A stretch of 64,000 nucleotides of DNA from Actinomycetota bacterium (GCA_021324045.1 JAJPJV010000050.1:1-64000); one strand, 5' to 3'; shown: positions 33,252 to 44,710, counted from the stretch's first letter. Notes: generated by a model not told the origin, from the letters alone. Program-made: numbers and translations.

Positions 33252-34411
33252 TGACCCATGCCCACGCCCTGCGACCGCTGGAGCGCCTTGCCCTCGGTCT
33301 GCAGCGCGGGTGCAACCATCACCTCCGCCTTCTGGAATTCCTTCAACGTCTCGTAGCCGCACGTCGCCATCGCGGTTCGAAGGGCCCCGAACAGGTTGAG
33401 CCTGCCGTCGTTCTCGTGAGCCGGCCCCAAAAGGATCTCCTTCAACGTCCCTCTCACCCCCGTGCGCACCCGAGCGCCCCTCGGCAAGGTCGGATGAAAG
33501 GTCGCCATTCCCCAGTGGAAGCCCTTGGCCGGGGCTTCGACCGCCGAAGACAGCGGCGAGCCCAGCATCACCGCGTCAGCTCCGCAGGCGATCGCCTTGG
33601 CGATGTCACCCCCCTTGCTCATGCCCCCATCCGCGATGACGTGCACATAGACCCCGGTCTCGTCGAGGTGGCGCATCCTGGCCCCCGCGACATCCGCGAT
33701 CGCCGTTGCCTGGGGCACCCCGATCCCGAGGACCCCCCGGGTCGTGCAGGCATTCCCGGGACCCACGCCGACGAGCACGCCCACCGCGCCGGTCCGCATC
33801 AAGTGCAGGCCTTGCTGGTACGAGGCGCAGCCGCCCACGATCACCGGGATATCGAACTCCCGAACGAACCGCTTGAGATTGAGCGGTTCGGTGGTCTTCG
33901 ACACGTGCTCCGCCGAGACGACCGTTCCCTGGATCACCAAGAGGTCGAGCTCGGCAGCGAGGATGGCGGGGGCCAGCGCCAGGGTGCGCTGCGGGGTGAC
34001 CGAGGCTGCGGCCACGACGCCGGCGCTTTTGATCTGACGGATGCGCTCGGTGACGAGCTCTTCGACGATGGGCTCTGCATACATCTGCTGCATCCGTAGC
34101 GTTGCTTTGTCGTCGTCGAGCTCTGCGATCTCCTCGAACAGTGGCGTCGGGTCTTCGTAGCGCGTCCAGAGGCCTTCGAGGTTGAGGACGCCCACCCCAC
34201 CGAGGCGACCAAGCTCGATCGCAGTCGCCGGGCTCGTCACACCGTCCATCGCCGCTCCCAGCAACGGCAGCTCGAAATGGAAGGCGTCGATGTCCCACGA
34301 GATGTCGACGTCCTCGGGGTCCCTGGTCCGTCGACTTGGCACGATTGCGATGTCGTCGAAGCCGTACGCGCGACGACCTGATTTGAAAATACCGATCTCG
34401 ATCTCAGCCAC
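33248..34411 (-). CDS. guaB3: GuaB3-type IMP dehydrogenase family protein
   Basis: 387 residues, an IMPDH/GMPR barrel without CBS domains, as in the actinobacterial GuaB3 group. Motifs: the N-terminal RRAYGFDDIAIVPSRRT, the loop GPGNACTTRGVLGIG with the catalytic-type Cys followed by TTR, and VIADGGMSKGGDIAKAIACGADAVMLGSPL. The exact reaction of GuaB3 enzymes is less settled than that of GuaB. GTG 34411 (VAEIEIGIFKSG) fits the family and follows GGAGGG; the open frame extends further upstream. It is coupled to pcrA by TTGA. Confidence 0.92.
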   Translation of the reverse strand: MAEIEIGIFKSGRRAYGFDDIAIVPSRRTRDPEDVDISWDIDAFHFELPLLGAAMDGVTSPATAIELGRLGGVGVLNLEGLWTRYEDPTPLFEEIAELDDDKATLRMQQMYAEPIVEELVTERIRQIKSAGVVAAASVTPQRTLALAPAILAAELDLLVIQGTVVSAEHVSKTTEPLNLKRFVREFDIPVIVGGCASYQQGLHLMRTGAVGVLVGVGPGNACTTRGVLGIGVPQATAIADVAGARMRHLDETGVYVHVIADGGMSKGGDIAKAIACGADAVMLGSPLSSAVEAPAKGFHWGMATFHPTLPRGARVRTGVRGTLKEILLGPAHENDGRLNLFGALRTAMATCGYETLKEFQKAEVMVAPALQTEGKALQRSQGVGMGH

Positions 34412-34563
34412 TCCTGTACCCTCCGGCGCTCGAACGCTGCCCGTCTGCGAGGTCGAAGGCAACCGTCCCTAGCCATCCGCCCAGCCTGAACAGGCCCCAC
34501 CCTATCGTCTCGGTTCCGCCCACCTCCGCACAGGGGCGTGCCGTCACCGCGGGTAGGGGCCGC

Positions 34564-35274
34564 TCAGTTCGGCAGCGGGAGTCGCAGGCTCAGGATCGCC
34601 AGCTCGGTCAGGATCCGTGCGGTCGCGCCCCACACCACTTCGCCTGCGACCGCAAAGAGCCACACCGGGACCCCGGCTCCGGGCGGCGCCGCTTCCGACG
34701 GCGCGTCGGCACGCCGCGCCGACCACTGCCCCTGCCGGAAGGCACCGTCGGCGACGAGCTCGGCCAAGGAGACGTCGAAGACCCGCGCCACCTCGGAGGG
34801 ATTGGCTTCGAGGCTGGGCCGCCGAGCGAGCGCACCGACCACCGGCAGGATGAGCGATCGATTGGTGAGGGTCCGCACGGGGCGGAGCCAACTCGAAGGC
34901 CGGACCTCACGTGGATCGAGCGCCACCTCCTCTGAGGCCTCCCGCAGCGCCGCGTCGACGGCACGCTCACCCGGCTCGATCCTCCCACCCGGGAAGCTGA
35001 CTTGGCCTGTATGGGTGCGCAGCTGTGACGACCGCCGGGTCAGGATGACCCTGGTCTCCCCCGCCTCCTCGAACAGCGCGACGAGGACCGCTGAACGGTT
35101 CTGGTCCAGGCGCCCACCGTCTCGGGGGTGGCGAGCACCTGGCCAGCTCCACTCGGCCTCCAGTGGCGGATCAGCGCCGCGGCGACCGGCATCAAAGAGT
35201 GCGGCCAAGACCCGATCGAGGGACAGGCCTCTTCGGTCCGCCGTCGAAAGGCTGGCCCACGGGGGAGCGACCAC
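34564..35274 (-). CDS. Nudix hydrolase, CoA pyrophosphatase-like
   Basis: 236 residues. The Nudix box is complete: GGRIEPGERAVDAALREASEEVAL, with the REASEE core as metal site. Just before it, LRTHTGQVSFPGG matches the extra motif of the CoA pyrophosphatase group (NUDT7/YeaB-like). The N-terminal ~50 residues and the C-terminal VWGATARILTELA fit the same group. It probably splits CoA or a related dinucleotide. GTG 35274 lies 10 bp after the groEL stop, so it may be read from the heat-shock transcript. Confidence 0.85.
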   Translation of the reverse strand: MVAPPWASLSTADRRGLSLDRVLAALFDAGRRGADPPLEAEWSWPGARHPRDGGRLDQNRSAVLVALFEEAGETRVILTRRSSQLRTHTGQVSFPGGRIEPGERAVDAALREASEEVALDPREVRPSSWLRPVRTLTNRSLILPVVGALARRPSLEANPSEVARVFDVSLAELVADGAFRQGQWSARRADAPSEAAPPGAGVPVWLFAVAGEVVWGATARILTELAILSLRLPLPN

Positions 35275-35284
35275 GACGGCCGTG

Positions 35285-37224
<1,940 letters not shown>

Positions 37225-37273
37225 GCGAACAGGCCTCCTTGCTCTGCGATGGCGTCAGTCGCCATACGCCGTG

Positions 37274-37300
37274 TTAGCACTCGAACCTTACGAGTGCTAA
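37274..37300 (-). promoter_or_regulatory. CIRCE operator (HrcA-binding)
   Basis: TTAGCACTC (37274-37282), a 9-bp spacer and GAGTGCTAA (37292-37300) match the CIRCE consensus perfectly. It lies 50 bp upstream of groES. HrcA binds CIRCE and represses chaperonin genes until heat shock. No hrcA gene is in this window. Confidence 0.97.
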
Positions 37301-37334
37301 CGATAGCGGTCCGCAAGGGTGGTGGCAACAGGCA

Positions 37335-37976
37335 TCAGAGCTTGATCACGACGGTGGCGGTCGCCTTGTCGTGCAGCGTCTGGTTGTTCGGGTCCCAGAG
37401 CGGGAACAGCATGTCGATGACCCACGGCACGAAGAGCACCGCAGCGAGGACGTACTCGATCACGGCCCGCCCGATCCCTCGACTGATGCCGATCGGGCCT
37501 CCGGCGCGTGCGTCGACCGCTCGGACGCCGACGGCCATCATCCCGAGGGTCTGGCCTCTCGATGAACCGCACAGCACCCCGTAGAAGAGGGCGATCGCCA
37601 CCTCGACGAAGAAGCCGGCGGGGCTGTCGAGTCGGAGGCCCTTCCCGGCCACCTGGGTCCGGAAGGGCAGCGAGACCACGAACCCCGCGGCGGCGAGCAG
37701 GACCCAGTCGAGGAGCCATCCTCCAAGACGCGCTCCGTAACTGGCAAGAGGGCGCCCGGTCGGGGGATGGAACCCCGCCCCGTCGAGCCCGGAGCCGAAC
37801 TGGCGCTCGCTCCCCCCGCCCCAGGCATCCCCCGGCCACGGCGGCGCCGCAGCATCCCGGCCCGACGACTCAGGCGGAGGTGGGGGCGGAGGGGGCGGCG
37901 GTGGCGGTGGCGGAAACGCCGGAGGCCGTGGCGTGCCTGCCGGCGGATCGCACGGTGGTTGCCCCGGATCACTCAC
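37335..37976 (-). CDS. RDD-domain membrane protein with proline-rich N-terminus
   Basis: 213 residues. The N-terminal ~75 are cytoplasmic and Pro-rich, including an uninterrupted run of about 14 prolines. Then comes an RDD domain: RLGGWLLDWVLLAAAGFVVSLPF (first membrane helix with the R and D), a second helix FFVEVAIALFYGVLCG with GQTLGMMAVGVRAVD, and a third helix near YVLAAVLFVPWVIDMLF. The RDD function is unknown; transport is suggested for some. GTG 37976 (VSDPGQPP) is the likely start. It is transcribed toward groES's promoter region and may be monocistronic. Confidence 0.85.
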   Translation of the reverse strand: MSDPGQPPCDPPAGTPRPPAFPPPPPPPPPPPPPPESSGRDAAAPPWPGDAWGGGSERQFGSGLDGAGFHPPTGRPLASYGARLGGWLLDWVLLAAAGFVVSLPFRTQVAGKGLRLDSPAGFFVEVAIALFYGVLCGSSRGQTLGMMAVGVRAVDARAGGPIGISRGIGRAVIEYVLAAVLFVPWVIDMLFPLWDPNNQTLHDKATATVVIKL

Positions 37977-38108
37977 GTGACCAACTGTAGACAGCGGCGA
38001 GCGCGCACGGAGGTCCCACCGGCCAAGGCCTCCCACCGCGCACGGCGCTTCGCCCGTGACCCATCACCTGAGCGACCCACGAACCTCAGGTCGCCAAGGC
38101 CATGAGGG

Positions 38109-39113
38109 TCACTCCGTGAAGGCCAGGCGGAGATTCGGATCGGCTCCGAGCGAGAGGGGGCTCGGGCCGTCGTGTCGAAGGCGGAAGCACCCTGCGGCAG
38201 CGACCATCGCCGCATTGTCCGTGCAGAACGCAAGGCTCGGAACCGACAGTGCCACCCCCTCTTCGTCGGCGAGGCTGGCGAACGAGGCGCGCAGTGCCGA
38301 GTTGGCTGCCACACCACCGGCGAGGCACAGCGAACGGGCCGAAGTCGCATGGAGTGCCGCACGAGCCTTGGCGACCAGGACATCGACGACCGCCTGCTGG
38401 AATGAGGCCGCCACGTCCTCGGTCCGCGCACGCGGATCGCGGGTGACCGCGCGCACCACCGCGGTCTTGAGCCCCGAAAACGAGAAATCGAACCCACGAC
38501 CGAGCAGCGCACGCGGGAACGCGAACGCCCCTGGATCACCGCAGGCCGCAAGGCGATCGATGACCGGGCCACCCGGGTACCCGAGGCCCAGGAATCGGGC
38601 CACCTTGTCGTAGGCCTCACCCGCGGCATCGTCGATGGTCTCACCCAGGAGCCGGTAGCGACCCGGCGCTCGCATCTCCACGAGCATGGTGTGGCCCCCC
38701 GAGACGAGCAGCACCACCGCCGGGAACGGCACCTCCGGATGCTCGAGGGTGACCGCGAACAGATGCGCCTCAAGGTGGTTCACGCCGACGAAGGGGACGT
38801 TCCAACCCATCGCGAGCCCCTTGGCCTCGCTCAACCCGACGAGCAACGACCCCACGAGGCCGGGCCCCTCCGTCACCGCAACGGCATCCAGGGGCGGTCG
38901 CTCCACCGGCATCGCGGCCTCCTCCAGCGCCTGCAACACCACGGCAGTCAACACCTCGACGTGGGCGCGCCCGGCGAGCTCGGGCACGACCCCCCCGAAG
39001 GGTGCATGCAAGGCGAGCTGGCTCGAGATCACCGACGAGCGAACCGTTCGCCCGTCCTCCACCACCGCTGCTGCCGTCTCGTCGCAGGAGGTCTCGATCC
39101 CCAGGACGATCAA
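38109..39113 (-). CDS. tsaD: tRNA N6-adenosine threonylcarbamoyltransferase TsaD
   Basis: 334 residues, the expected length. Metal-binding HxxxH is in GVNHLEAHLFA. Other ASKHA-fold motifs: LGIETSCDETAAAVV, VTEGPGLVGSLLVG, VLLVSGGHTML, GEAYDKVARFLGLGYPGG, FSFSGLKTAVVR and AGGVAANSALR. With TsaB and TsaE, both encoded upstream, it makes t6A at position 37 of ANN-reading tRNAs. The start is TTG 39113, overlapping the rimI TGA (TTGA). Its stop lies about 130 bp before the RDD gene. Confidence 0.96.
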   Translation of the reverse strand: MIVLGIETSCDETAAAVVEDGRTVRSSVISSQLALHAPFGGVVPELAGRAHVEVLTAVVLQALEEAAMPVERPPLDAVAVTEGPGLVGSLLVGLSEAKGLAMGWNVPFVGVNHLEAHLFAVTLEHPEVPFPAVVLLVSGGHTMLVEMRAPGRYRLLGETIDDAAGEAYDKVARFLGLGYPGGPVIDRLAACGDPGAFAFPRALLGRGFDFSFSGLKTAVVRAVTRDPRARTEDVAASFQQAVVDVLVAKARAALHATSARSLCLAGGVAANSALRASFASLADEEGVALSVPSLAFCTDNAAMVAAAGCFRLRHDGPSPLSLGADPNLRLAFTE

Positions 39114-39643
39114 CAGCTCACCTCACGGTCCTGTTCGCGCCGGCGCAGTGCTGCGGCAATCGAAGCCATCCGCTCGGCGTATGCAGGTGATCCGATGTCA
39201 TAGGCCCACATGACGTACGCGTCCTCCCCGGTCGCAGGGTAGTACCCCTTTCGGACGCCGACGGGCACGAAGCCGAACTTGCGGTAGAGGGCCTGGGCGG
39301 CCAGGTTACCGGTTGCGACTTCCAACGACAGATCCTTGGCGCCTTCTTGAAGGGCGACCTCGACGGCGTCGAGCAGCAAGCGGCTGGCAATCCCTTGCCG
39401 ATGGAACTGGGGATCCACCGCGATGGTCGTCACGTGGGCTTCGTCACCCACGAACATCACACCCCGGTAACCCACCACCCGCCGCCCGATCTTGGCCACG
39501 CGATAGGAACGTCCCTTCCGCAGAGCGAGCTCCGAGGTGAAGATGGTCAAGCTCCACGGCTCGGGAAAGACCCTCCGCTCGATCCCCAGGACCGCCTTGA
39601 GGTCTCGACGGCGCATGTCGGCCAATCGGAGGTCGACAGGCAT
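39110..39643 (-). CDS. rimI: Ribosomal-protein-alanine-type GNAT acetyltransferase RimI
   Basis: 177 residues of the GNAT fold. Acetyl-CoA loop: VDPQFHRQGIASRLLLDAVEVA (the Q/RxxGxG/A-type motif); N-terminal IERRVFPEPWSLTIFTSEL and C-terminal NLAAQALYRKFGFVPVGVRKGYYP match RimI closely. It acetylates the N-terminal alanine of ribosomal protein S18 in characterised bacteria. The ATG overlaps the tsaB TGA (ATGA); its TGA overlaps tsaD. The ~20-residue C-terminus past the fold is Arg/Glu-rich. The tsaE-tsaB-rimI-tsaD order is common in actinobacteria. Confidence 0.93.
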   Translation of the reverse strand: MPVDLRLADMRRRDLKAVLGIERRVFPEPWSLTIFTSELALRKGRSYRVAKIGRRVVGYRGVMFVGDEAHVTTIAVDPQFHRQGIASRLLLDAVEVALQEGAKDLSLEVATGNLAAQALYRKFGFVPVGVRKGYYPATGEDAYVMWAYDIGSPAYAERMASIAAALRRREQDREVSC

Positions 39644-40404
39644 CACGTCTGGGTGCCCACCGGCGACGCAGCAGCCGGCATCGGGTCGCGTGTGACCCAG
39701 CCGATGCGCACATCGGCATCCCGGAGATAGGTCGGCCGCAGGTGAACAGGGCGTTCCGGTACCACGCCCTCGGCCAGCCTGCGCTGGGCCAGTGCCACGA
39801 GGACCTCCGGACGAGGGCCGCACACGGCGGATTCCGCCACGGTGGTCGAAGGCGCCGAATCGAGGATCCATCGGTAGCGAAGTGCTCCATCACCGATCGC
39901 CAGAACCGGAGGCCCGGAGGCGTTCCCCACGAGCTCCATCAGCGCCTCGGGCCGGCAGAGCCTGGGCGCCGCCACGCTGACGGGATCACCCCGAGCTCCC
40001 CGCCGGTAGCGCCCAGCGAACACCTCGCCCCGGCGAGCATCGACGACGGCCAGCACCTCCCCGTTCCAGCCTGCGCCCAGCGCCTCCGCCGCCAGGATCT
40101 CGAGGCTCCCGAGGCCGAGCACGCCCGCACCCAACCCCTGAGCCAATCCAGCGGCCATCGCGACGCCGACGCGAAGGCCAGTGAAGAGGCCCGGCCCCAC
40201 GTCGACGGCAACGACGTCCACGTCTGCGAGCGACCGTCCCGCCCGTTCGAGGACGCCTTGGACAGCAGGACCGAGCGTCTCCGCGTGACGCCGGTGCCCC
40301 GTGACCCACAGGCCTGCGAGCACGCGCGTCCCGTCCCCGAGTGCCGTGCCGACGAGCTCGGTGGCGGTCTCGATCCCCAAAACGGTCGTGGCCGCGGTGC
40401 TCAC
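39643..40404 (-). CDS. tsaB: tRNA threonylcarbamoyladenosine protein TsaB
   Basis: 253 residues. It starts VLGIETATELVGTAL and carries VDVGPGLFTGLRVGVAMAAGLA, the TsaB version of the ASKHA nucleotide fold; the HRRHAETLGPAVQ motif is also typical. It is the non-catalytic partner that dimerises with TsaD. GTG 40404 overlaps the tsaE TGA (GTGA). The C-terminus is about 20 residues longer than in E. coli, ending in a Pro/Ala-rich stretch. Confidence 0.93.
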   Translation of the reverse strand: MSTAATTVLGIETATELVGTALGDGTRVLAGLWVTGHRRHAETLGPAVQGVLERAGRSLADVDVVAVDVGPGLFTGLRVGVAMAAGLAQGLGAGVLGLGSLEILAAEALGAGWNGEVLAVVDARRGEVFAGRYRRGARGDPVSVAAPRLCRPEALMELVGNASGPPVLAIGDGALRYRWILDSAPSTTVAESAVCGPRPEVLVALAQRRLAEGVVPERPVHLRPTYLRDADVRIGWVTRDPMPAAASPVGTQT

Positions 40405-41036
40405 GCCGACCGCCGAAACGGATCGAGTGCCCGCTGCAGCTCGTCCGCTCGATCCTCCCATGAACGACCGAGGCCGGCGACGACGATGTCGCGGCGCTGC
40501 TCCTCGTCGCTTGTCTCGGGCTCCTCGCCGGTCCCAGGAGCTGAGATCTGCACCGACAGCGCCTCCCCGCCCAAGACCGGCATCGCGACATCGCCCCACT
40601 CGACCAGGGCCACTGCCCCGTCGTCGAGGAGCTCTGCGAGTCCGAGCTCGGCGATCTCCAGCGTACGGTCGAGGCGGTAGACGTCGGCATGCACGAGCGT
40701 CGCCACACCGTAGGCGCTCCGAGTACAGCGGTACTCCCTGGCGAGCACAAACGCCGGCGAGGTGATCGGTTGCTCCACGCCGAGGCCCTTGGCAAAACCT
40801 TGGGCAAAAACCGTCTTCCCGGCTCCGAGCCCACCGACGAGGAGGTACAGGTCACCAGGGCATGCGTGCTCGGCGATCGCAGCCGCCAACGCCCGGGTCT
40901 CTGCAGCGCTCTTGGTCCTCAGCGCGACCGACCAGCCCGGAGGCATCGTTGCCCCGGCCGGCTCCGACGCCGCGGGCGTCCGCATCGGCCCCTCCGAGGG
41001 CGATCGGCGTGGTCGGGACGGCGCCGGCAGGTTCAC
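40401..41036 (-). CDS. tsaE: tRNA threonylcarbamoyladenosine ATPase TsaE
   Basis: 211 residues. P-loop VGGLGAGKT (67-75) followed by VFAQGFAKGLG, then ITSPAFVLAREY and LVHADVYRLD, all TsaE signatures, and VALVEWGDV as Walker-B-like strand. It hydrolyses ATP to drive t6A synthesis by TsaB-TsaD. GTG 41036 overlaps the UDG TGA (GTGA); an internal Met at residue 18 or 31 could be the true start, since the first ~30 residues are Pro/Arg-rich. A ~45-residue C-terminal extension is present. Confidence 0.92.
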   Translation of the reverse strand: MNLPAPSRPRRSPSEGPMRTPAASEPAGATMPPGWSVALRTKSAAETRALAAAIAEHACPGDLYLLVGGLGAGKTVFAQGFAKGLGVEQPITSPAFVLAREYRCTRSAYGVATLVHADVYRLDRTLEIAELGLAELLDDGAVALVEWGDVAMPVLGGEALSVQISAPGTGEEPETSDEEQRRDIVVAGLGRSWEDRADELQRALDPFRRSA

Positions 41037-41677
41037 GGCACCGACGCCAGGAGGCGCTTGGCCCGGACCAGATCAGCCCGCATTTCCGCGACCACCTGCG
41101 CACCGCCGCGCAGAGCAGCGGCCGGATGGTAGGTGGGGACGAGGGAGCCTCGACGGAAGGGATAACTCTTCCCGCGCAGACGCTGGATCCCCTCACTCGT
41201 GCCGAGCAACAGGCGGGTCGCGAAGTTCCCGAGGGTGACCACCACGGAGGGATCGATGATCTCGAGTTGCGCTTCCAGGTACGGCCGGCAGGCTTCGATC
41301 TCGTCGGGCAACGGATCCCGGTTGCCCGGTGGCCGGCACTTCGTCACGTTGGCGATGTAGCAGCGATCACGACCGATCCCCATCTCCTCGAAGATGAGCC
41401 GGTCGAGCAGCTGGCCAGAACGGCCGACGAAGGGAAGCCCCTGGCGGTCCTCCTCTGCCCCCGGCCCTTCACCGACGAACATCAACTCGGCCCCCGGATC
41501 CCCCATCCCGAAGACCACATGGGTCCGCCCAGCAGCAAGACGGCACCGGGTGCATGCCGCCGCTTGCGCCTCGACCTCGGCCAGGGTGGGCACGACGGCG
41601 ATCGTATCGCTGAGGCTGGTCGCTGAACGCTGGGTGGTGTGCCGACGGGGCCGAACGCCAGCGCCTGTGCCCTTCAT
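41033..41677 (-). CDS. Family 4/5 uracil-DNA glycosylase (iron-sulfur)
   Basis: 214 residues from ATG 41677. Motif 1 is [20 protein letters not shown], motif 3 HPAAALRGG. Four cluster cysteines are present: CTRCRL near the N-terminus, the Cys of [13 protein letters not shown], and the Cys of IEACRPYL, matching the [4Fe-4S] family 4 enzymes. It removes uracil from DNA. The frame is open upstream to 41725, overlapping alr, and other starts (41725, 41710) are possible. It is followed by tsaE with a GTGA overlap. Confidence 0.9.
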   Translation of the reverse strand: MKGTGAGVRPRRHTTQRSATSLSDTIAVVPTLAEVEAQAAACTRCRLAAGRTHVVFGMGDPGAELMFVGEGPGAEEDRQGLPFVGRSGQLLDRLIFEEMGIGRDRCYIANVTKCRPPGNRDPLPDEIEACRPYLEAQLEIIDPSVVVTLGNFATRLLLGTSEGIQRLRGKSYPFRRGSLVPTYHPAAALRGGAQVVAEMRADLVRAKRLLASVP

Positions 41678-41696
41678 GCGCGCCGTGGCCGTCCGT

Positions 41697-42878
41697 TCAC
41701 CGAGCCGCACTCGAAGCTCGAACAAACCGTGGGACGCGCGGGCCGATGCCGCAGAGGACCTCGTAGCTGATGGTTCCGAGCTTGCTCGCCCACTCCGCGG
41801 CAGTCACCTCCTCGCTTCCCTGGCGGCCAAGCAAGACCACCTCGTCGCCTGGGGCGACATCGCCCTCCGGGCCGCAGTCAACGATCAGTTGGTCCATCGT
41901 GACCGATCCAGCGAGCGGGCGGCGGCGGCCACGGATGAGCACCTCCCCACCGGCGTCGAAGAGCCTCCACGGCACACCGTCTGCATACCCGATCGGGACC
42001 GTGGCGACGAACGACCGTTGGGGAAGGGGCCTGCGCCGTCCATACGAGGGCCGCGCTCCGGCTTCGAGGACGCGAACGAGCGTCACCCGAGCACGCAGCG
42101 TGAGCACCGGACGCAAACGCGCGGGGCCGAGGGCTCGTGCGAGATCAGCTTCGACGCTCCGACTGGGAAGCTCCCCGTAAGCGGCGAGGCCGCAGCGCAC
42201 GAGGTCATAGCGTGCTCGTGGCCAGCTGATCGCGGCTGCTGAGTTCGCCGCGTGCCGCAGACGCGGGGCCAAGCCCATCTCCTCGAGTTGTGCGCTCAAC
42301 CCATCGAAGAGCTCGAGCTGGGACGCGGTGAACGCGCGTTCATCCGGCGAGCAGCCTTCGGCAACCGACAGATGAGTCCAGAGGCCCTCGAAACGCAGGC
42401 CCTCGGAGGACGCGACGGCAGCCACGAGGGATGGGACGCGCGCTGGCTCCGCCCCGACCCGGTGCATGCCGGTGTCCACCTTGACGTGAACGCCGTGTGA
42501 CCGCCCGCAGGCCGTCGCCGCCCGGGAGAGCGCTGCCCGGCCCTCGTCGGTGTAGACCGTCGAGATCAGGTCGCCGAGCACCGCTGCCCGTGCCGCCTCG
42601 GGCGGGGGCTCCGACAACACCAGGATGGGCGCGCTAATCCCCGCTCGTCGGAGTTGCAGGCCCTCCTCGACGATCGCCACCGCGAGCCCGCCCGCACCGG
42701 CCGAGAGGGCCGCTCGGGCGATCGGGACCGCGCCGTGACCGTACGCATCGGCCTTGACGACCACCCACGGTGTCGCCGGTGCAACGAGACGCCGAAGGAG
42801 CGACACGTTGTGACCCAGTGCCTCCAGATCGATCTCTGCCCAAGCAGGGCGGGTAAAGCCCTCCGCGACCTCAGCCAC
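41697..42878 (-). CDS. alr: Alanine racemase
   Basis: 393 residues. The PLP lysine is K42 in [11 protein letters not shown]; the catalytic tyrosine lies in [24 protein letters not shown] and RCGLAAYG are further fold-III signatures. It makes D-alanine for peptidoglycan. GTG 42878 overlaps the end of the nnr gene by 8 bp. It lies between nnr and the UDG gene in the glmS-to-tsaD minus-strand block. Confidence 0.95.
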   Translation of the reverse strand: MAEVAEGFTRPAWAEIDLEALGHNVSLLRRLVAPATPWVVVKADAYGHGAVPIARAALSAGAGGLAVAIVEEGLQLRRAGISAPILVLSEPPPEAARAAVLGDLISTVYTDEGRAALSRAATACGRSHGVHVKVDTGMHRVGAEPARVPSLVAAVASSEGLRFEGLWTHLSVAEGCSPDERAFTASQLELFDGLSAQLEEMGLAPRLRHAANSAAAISWPRARYDLVRCGLAAYGELPSRSVEADLARALGPARLRPVLTLRARVTLVRVLEAGARPSYGRRRPLPQRSFVATVPIGYADGVPWRLFDAGGEVLIRGRRRPLAGSVTMDQLIVDCGPEGDVAPGDEVVLLGRQGSEEVTAAEWASKLGTISYEVLCGIGPRVPRFVRASSAAR

Positions 42879-44292
42879 GGCGGCGCTGCAGGGATCGTCG
42901 GGAGCGCCAGGTGGCGATCAGTCCGGGAAGATCGGGCGCGACCAGTCCCTCGGCATGGCCCAGCGCCGCGGCAGCGCCGTGGACGTGTGCCGCCAGTGCT
43001 GCCGCGGCCGCCGCCTCGACCCCGCGAGCCACGAACGCGCCGATGAGGCCCGAGAGGACGTCGCCTGTGCCCGCGGTCGCGAGCGCCGATGTCCCGGTCG
43101 CCGAGAGCAACACGCTCGGCTCCTCGCCGCCCGACACCGGCCGTGCCACCGCGGTGACCGGACCCTTGAGCAGCACGATCGCGCCGGTGCGCTGGGCGAG
43201 ACGCCGCGACGCCCCGATCCGATCGCCACCGGGGCTCGCTCCGGCAAGACCGCGGTACTCGCCGTCGTGGGGGGTGAGGATGACCGGCGGGCGGTCGGGA
43301 CGGCCGGCGATGAGGAGTTCCCGGGCGCGTTCTGCGGAACCGAGCGCGACGAGGGCGTCGGCGTCGGCGACGACCGGCACCGGCGCATGTCGGAGAACCC
43401 GACGGATCTCGTCCTGGGTTCGATCGTCGCGGCCGAGCCCCGGGCCGATCACGAGTGCTCGGCAGCGCTCGAGCTCGCCAAGGACGCGGTCGGCCCAGCC
43501 CCGTGCAGCCGCGGGCACTCGCACGCACTCCAGTGGCCACTGGACACCGGCACCGGAGGTCTCGGCAGTTCCCGGCACCACCAGGCGGACCATCCCCGCA
43601 CCCCCACGCGAGGCACCCTGGGCGCTGAGCGCCGCAGCGCCCTCCATGCCGGGCGAGCCTGCGACGACGGCGACCGAGGTCGCCCACTTGTGCGTGGCAT
43701 ACGGTCGATCAGGGACGATCGAATCGACATCGGCATCCTCGACCAACGCCGCCTGCGCACGCTCGATCGGCACCCCGATGTCGGCGACCTCGACGGTGCC
43801 GGCGAACAGCGGGCCTGCGCCCTGGAGCAGCCCGGCTTTGTAGGCGGCCATGGTCACCGTCCGCTGTGCCACCATCGGCCGACCGGCTGCTGCTCCGGTG
43901 TCGCCATCGACTCCCGAAGGGATGTCGACCGCGAGGACCGCACTCCCGGGCGCCACGGCCGGGGCCTCGTAGGAGCCACGGAACCCCGTGCCAAACGCCG
44001 CGTCGATGACCAGGTCGACGGGGGGCAGCGCCGCCCTCTGCTCGGCGACCTCGACGACCTCCACGCGCGCCCCACGACGACGAAGCAGCGACGCAGCGAC
44101 GCGCCCGTCGTTGCCATTGTTGCCCTTCCCGGCCACGACCACCACCTTGCGGCCGTAAGCGGATCCCAGCATCGCGACGCCAGCACGTGCCACCGCAGCA
44201 CCGGCACGACGGACGAGCACGGACTCCTCGACAGCGCGCAGCGCTGCCGCATCTGCCGCGCGCATCTCCTCGACCGTGACGACCGGCTTCAT
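42871..44292 (-). CDS. nnr: Bifunctional NAD(P)H-hydrate epimerase/ADP-dependent dehydratase
   Basis: 473 residues, a fusion of both repair enzymes. The N-terminal YjeF_N epimerase (about 1-205) has MRAADAAALRAV, VVVAGKGNNGNDGRVAASLL and AVDIPSGVDGDTG. The C-terminal dehydratase (about 220-470) has VVAGSPGMEGAAALSAQGASRGGAGMV, LVIGPGLGRDD, VILTPHDGEY, VLLKGPVTAV and the nucleotide motif TGTSALATAGTGDVLSGLIGA. It repairs hydrated NADH and NADPH. ATG 44292 lies 7 bp after the acpS stop. Confidence 0.95.
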   Translation of the reverse strand: MKPVVTVEEMRAADAAALRAVEESVLVRRAGAAVARAGVAMLGSAYGRKVVVVAGKGNNGNDGRVAASLLRRRGARVEVVEVAEQRAALPPVDLVIDAAFGTGFRGSYEAPAVAPGSAVLAVDIPSGVDGDTGAAAGRPMVAQRTVTMAAYKAGLLQGAGPLFAGTVEVADIGVPIERAQAALVEDADVDSIVPDRPYATHKWATSVAVVAGSPGMEGAAALSAQGASRGGAGMVRLVVPGTAETSGAGVQWPLECVRVPAAARGWADRVLGELERCRALVIGPGLGRDDRTQDEIRRVLRHAPVPVVADADALVALGSAERARELLIAGRPDRPPVILTPHDGEYRGLAGASPGGDRIGASRRLAQRTGAIVLLKGPVTAVARPVSGGEEPSVLLSATGTSALATAGTGDVLSGLIGAFVARGVEAAAAAALAAHVHGAAAALGHAEGLVAPDLPGLIATWRSRRSLQRRRG

Positions 44293-44299
44293 CGCGGCT

Positions 44300-44710
44300 T
44301 CACCCGGTGGCTTCGGCGACCACGAGGGCCATGGCCAGACCTCCCGAATGGGTGAGCGACAGGTGCCATCGCCCGACGGCGCGCCGGCCGGCCAGTTCGG
44401 CTGCGCCGGCGGACAGCACGAGCTTGGGGGCTCTGGCCTCGGCACCCCTGCCGGCAGCCGAGACGACCTCGACATCTCGGAATGCGAACGCACCGATCCC
44501 GGTCCCCAGGGCCTTCATGGTCGCCTCCTTGGCGGCAAAGCGTGCGGCGAGCCGTTCGGCGGGGTCGGCGCTGCGCTCGGCATCGGCGCGCTCGGCATCG
44601 GTGAACACGCGATGCACGATCGCCGGCCGACGTGCCAGCAGCTGTCGGAACCGAGCGACGTCGACCGCGTCGATGCCCACGCCGACGACCGTGGCGGGCC
44701 TCGGTGGCAC
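44300..44710 (-). CDS. acpS: Holo-[acyl-carrier-protein] synthase
   Basis: 136 residues. The AcpS motifs are VGVGIDAVDVARFRQLL (with the metal-binding Asp) and FAAKEATMKALGTGI (the Lys/Glu active-site helix), then WHLSLTHSGGLAMALVVAE. It transfers phosphopantetheine from CoA to acyl carrier protein. The start is uncertain: GTG 44710 gives the usual family length and is used here, while GTG 44776 would overlap the glmS TGA (GTGA), like most neighbours, and add 22 Gly/Ala/Pro-rich residues. Confidence 0.93.
   Translation of the reverse strand: MPPRPATVVGVGIDAVDVARFRQLLARRPAIVHRVFTDAERADAERSADPAERLAARFAAKEATMKALGTGIGAFAFRDVEVVSAAGRGAEARAPKLVLSAGAAELAGRRAVGRWHLSLTHSGGLAMALVVAEATG

Noticed and set aside
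37973-38773. Minus-strand open frame overlapping the end of tsaD
   Set aside because: Out of frame with tsaD, which is full-length and conserved; no recognisable sequence.
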